The notes below the pieces were generated by a model that was given only the letters and a program-made list of their open reading frames with translations, ran no database searches and was not told where the DNA came from. Shown here piece by piece: positions 62,920 to 64,000 of a stretch of 64,000 bases of DNA (position 1 is the first letter of the stretch; the number at the start of each line of letters is the position of its first letter). Source of the DNA: Paenibacillus humicus NBRC 102415 (GTDB taxonomy: Bacteria > Bacillota > Bacilli > Paenibacillales > Paenibacillaceae); the NCBI RefSeq assembly GCF_004000905.1, contig NZ_BIMD01000006.1, positions 110,511 to 174,510 of the forward strand. The letters run 5' to 3'. Both the position numbers and the translations under genes were made by a program.

Positions 62920-63618
62920 ATGAGGGGAAGAAGTGCGGATAGGATCGGCGATTATGAGCGGATGACGATTCAAGCGGAGATCTTGTTCAAGACGGATGAA
63001 CGGGGAACGATGACCGCGGTCAATGAGCCGTCCGGTTCGGCGGCGCCGCTTATTTTCCTCGGCAGAACGGCGGAGGGAGACGTCGTCCGCTTCGGCGAGG
63101 ATTTCCCGGATGATCAGCGGGAGGCTTTTGACCGTGATTTCGGGAAAGGCCGGCCAGGGCTGGGGCTTGGAGAACTGATTCGGAGATGGAATGGGATCCG
63201 GGAGTTGACGTCGATCTGGATGGGGCCGGCTTATCTGTTCAGGAATCCTGTTCAGGCAGCGGGCGGAGCCATCCGCATTACGAGCGAGAACAGGAGCCTG
63301 CTTGATTCCGGATTTCCGGGCTTGGCCGAAGGACTGGAGGAACGCCAACCGGTTTTTGCCGTTGTCGAAGACGGGCTGGCCGTGTCGGTCTGCTTCAGCG
63401 CAAGAAAAGGCCTCCTTGGAGCGGAGGCCGGACTGGAGACGCTGCCGGGCCATCGAGGCCGGGGGCTCGCGATCCGGTGCGCGGAAGCCTGGGCCCAGGC
63501 GCTGCAGGCAGACGGCATGCTGCCATTTTACAGCACCTCATGGGACAACTTCGCTTCGCAGTCGGTCGCACGCAAGCTGGGCCTGCATGCATACGGCGTG
63601 GATATCCACGTTCGTTAG
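62920..63618 (+). CDS. GNAT-family acetyltransferase (FR47-like)
   Basis: This ~232-residue protein has a C-terminal GNAT domain of the FR47 type (ETLPGHRGRGLAIRCAEAWAQAL, then STSWDNFASQSVARKLGL). The N-terminal part is less conserved. ATG 62920 has AAGGGGGG ten bases upstream; a TTG at 62896 would add eight residues. It lies 32 bases after the binding-protein gene and may share its transcript. The substrate is unknown. Confidence 0.83.
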   Translation: MRGRSADRIGDYERMTIQAEILFKTDERGTMTAVNEPSGSAAPLIFLGRTAEGDVVRFGEDFPDDQREAFDRDFGKGRPGLGLGELIRRWNGIRELTSIWMGPAYLFRNPVQAAGGAIRITSENRSLLDSGFPGLAEGLEERQPVFAVVEDGLAVSVCFSARKGLLGAEAGLETLPGHRGRGLAIRCAEAWAQALQADGMLPFYSTSWDNFASQSVARKLGLHAYGVDIHVR

Positions 63619-63650
63619 AGCCTTCAAGTCTCGGCGTAGAAAGGAATCAA

Positions 63651-63678
63651 AAAAGAGGACCCGCGGGGGTCCTCTTTT
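63651..63678. terminator. Terminator after the GNAT gene, also facing yjcZ-type gene
   Basis: A 12-bp stem AAAAGAGGACCC / GGGTCCTCTTTT (63651-63662 and 63667-63678), symmetric. Confidence 0.9.
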
Positions 63679-63707
63679 GCCTTAGAAAATGACATTCCGT
63701 ACTAGTA

Positions 63708-63833
63708 CTAGCAAAGGAACGCGCGCGTAATGATGACGAGCAGAATGAAGAGGACCAGGATTGCTGCCGTGCTCATTCCAAATCCGCCGTAACCGCAGCC
63801 TACGCCTTCTCCGCCGACGACTCCATAAGACAT
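63708..63833 (-). CDS. YjcZ-family sporulation protein
   Basis: This 41-residue protein has a Gly-rich N-terminus (MSYGVVGGEGVGCGYGGFG) and one hydrophobic helix (ILVLFILLVII) ending RAFLC. This is the plan of YjcZ-type small proteins, which occur in spore-formers and are thought to be expressed in sporulation. GAAGGGAG precedes the ATG on the reverse strand. A CATAGGATA element about 30 bases upstream may be a sigma-K -10. It is too short for standard gene callers and may be missed. Confidence 0.85.
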   Translation of the reverse strand: MSYGVVGGEGVGCGYGGFGMSTAAILVLFILLVIITRAFLC

Positions 63834-63862
63834 TTGTCATTTCTCCCTTCGGTAGACTGCGA

Positions 63863-63871
63863 TATCCTATG
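63863..63871 (-). promoter_or_regulatory. Possible sigma-K -10 element of the yjcZ-type gene
   Basis: CATAGGATA on the reverse strand, the same nine bases as in front of the spoVIF-like gene. No AC -35 lies at the usual 16-17-base distance, so the call is weak. Nothing else is seen from 63872 to 64000. Confidence 0.3.
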
Positions 63872-64000
63872 CCTGCCGTTCCGGTTATGGCTGGACTCCG
63901 AGAGAAATGGGCGTGAAAATGGGCCCTTCCGCTTGAGGAGATCACGCCGACCCTAGCATAAGCACAAATATACCTCCCGTCCAAACATCGCTGCCGGTAG

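Noticed and set aside
63682..63984. A 100-codon reverse frame over the end of the window
   Set aside because: It overlaps the yjcZ-type gene in another frame; the 41-residue product has the ribosome binding site and recognisable family plan.
1..64000. CRISPR arrays, tRNA or rRNA genes, IS elements, prophage genes
   Set aside because: None found: no regularly spaced repeats, no transposase or integrase motifs, and no tRNA-like cloverleaf or rRNA sequence was recognised in the gaps between genes.

Overview
The window reads as a stretch of chromosome from a GC-rich, endospore-forming Firmicute, most likely Paenibacillus or a close relative. The reasons are clear AGGAGG-type ribosome binding sites, sporulation genes (spoVM, a spoVIF-like gene, yjcZ-type), the Bacillus-type ylo gene order, a yuaF-floT pair behind a sigma-W-type promoter, and a YesM/YesN-type two-component pair with a sugar-binding lipoprotein, which is common in Paenibacillus. 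No rRNA, tRNA, CRISPR array, IS element or prophage was recognised. Nearly all DNA is coding and most convergent genes are separated by symmetric A-stem-T terminators.

Layout. 1-10.2 kb: 3' end of tyrS, yuaF-floT (membrane microdomains), rpsD (reverse) with a long leader, a lipoprotein, an M29 aminopeptidase, an HPr-like protein without the active-site histidine, ylaN, a Ca2+/H+ exchanger, an Asp23-family protein, and yugN-ftsW (reverse). 10.2-19.2 kb: an M20 amidohydrolase, a CBS-pair protein, an XPB-type helicase overlapping a partner protein, ylbF-ylbG, an unknown protein, and a LysR regulator overlapping a PHP phosphoesterase. 19.3-50.2 kb: PAP2 phosphatase and rqcH (reverse), then the ylo cluster: yloB, dapF, remA-gmk-rpoZ, coaBC-priA-def-fmt-rsmB, an LTA-synthase-like protein, an unknown protein, rlmN-prpC-prkC-rsgA-rpe, a small membrane protein, spoVM, rpmB (reverse), yloU-fakA-degV-recG. 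Compared with B. subtilis, yloC and thiN are missing from their usual places, while dapF, the LTA-synthase-like gene and several small unknown genes have been inserted.

50.2-64 kb is the accessory part: a spoVIF-like gene behind a sigma-K-type promoter, a YeiH-type transporter, an SGNH esterase, GNAT acetyltransferases (one a tandem fusion), a DUF4177 protein overlapping a methyltransferase, a SRAP/YedK protein, a DUF2515 protein, a histidine kinase / AraC-type response regulator / sugar-binding lipoprotein set without permeases, a further GNAT and a 41-residue YjcZ-type gene.

Functionally the core covers translation and maturation (tyrS, rpsD, rpmB, def, fmt, rsmB, rlmN, rsgA, rqcH), replication and repair (priA, recG, the XPB-like pair, SRAP), envelope control (floT, ftsW, prkC/prpC, LTA synthase-like, fakA/degV) and biofilm or sporulation control (remA, ylbF, spoVM, spoVIF-like). 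No single obviously new multi-gene system stands out. The best leads are the XPB-like helicase pair, the HPr-like protein without histidine, the prkC tandem repeat that carries the rsgA ribosome binding site, the remA leader, and small unknown genes inside conserved operons. All statements rest on reading the sequence; no database search was run.
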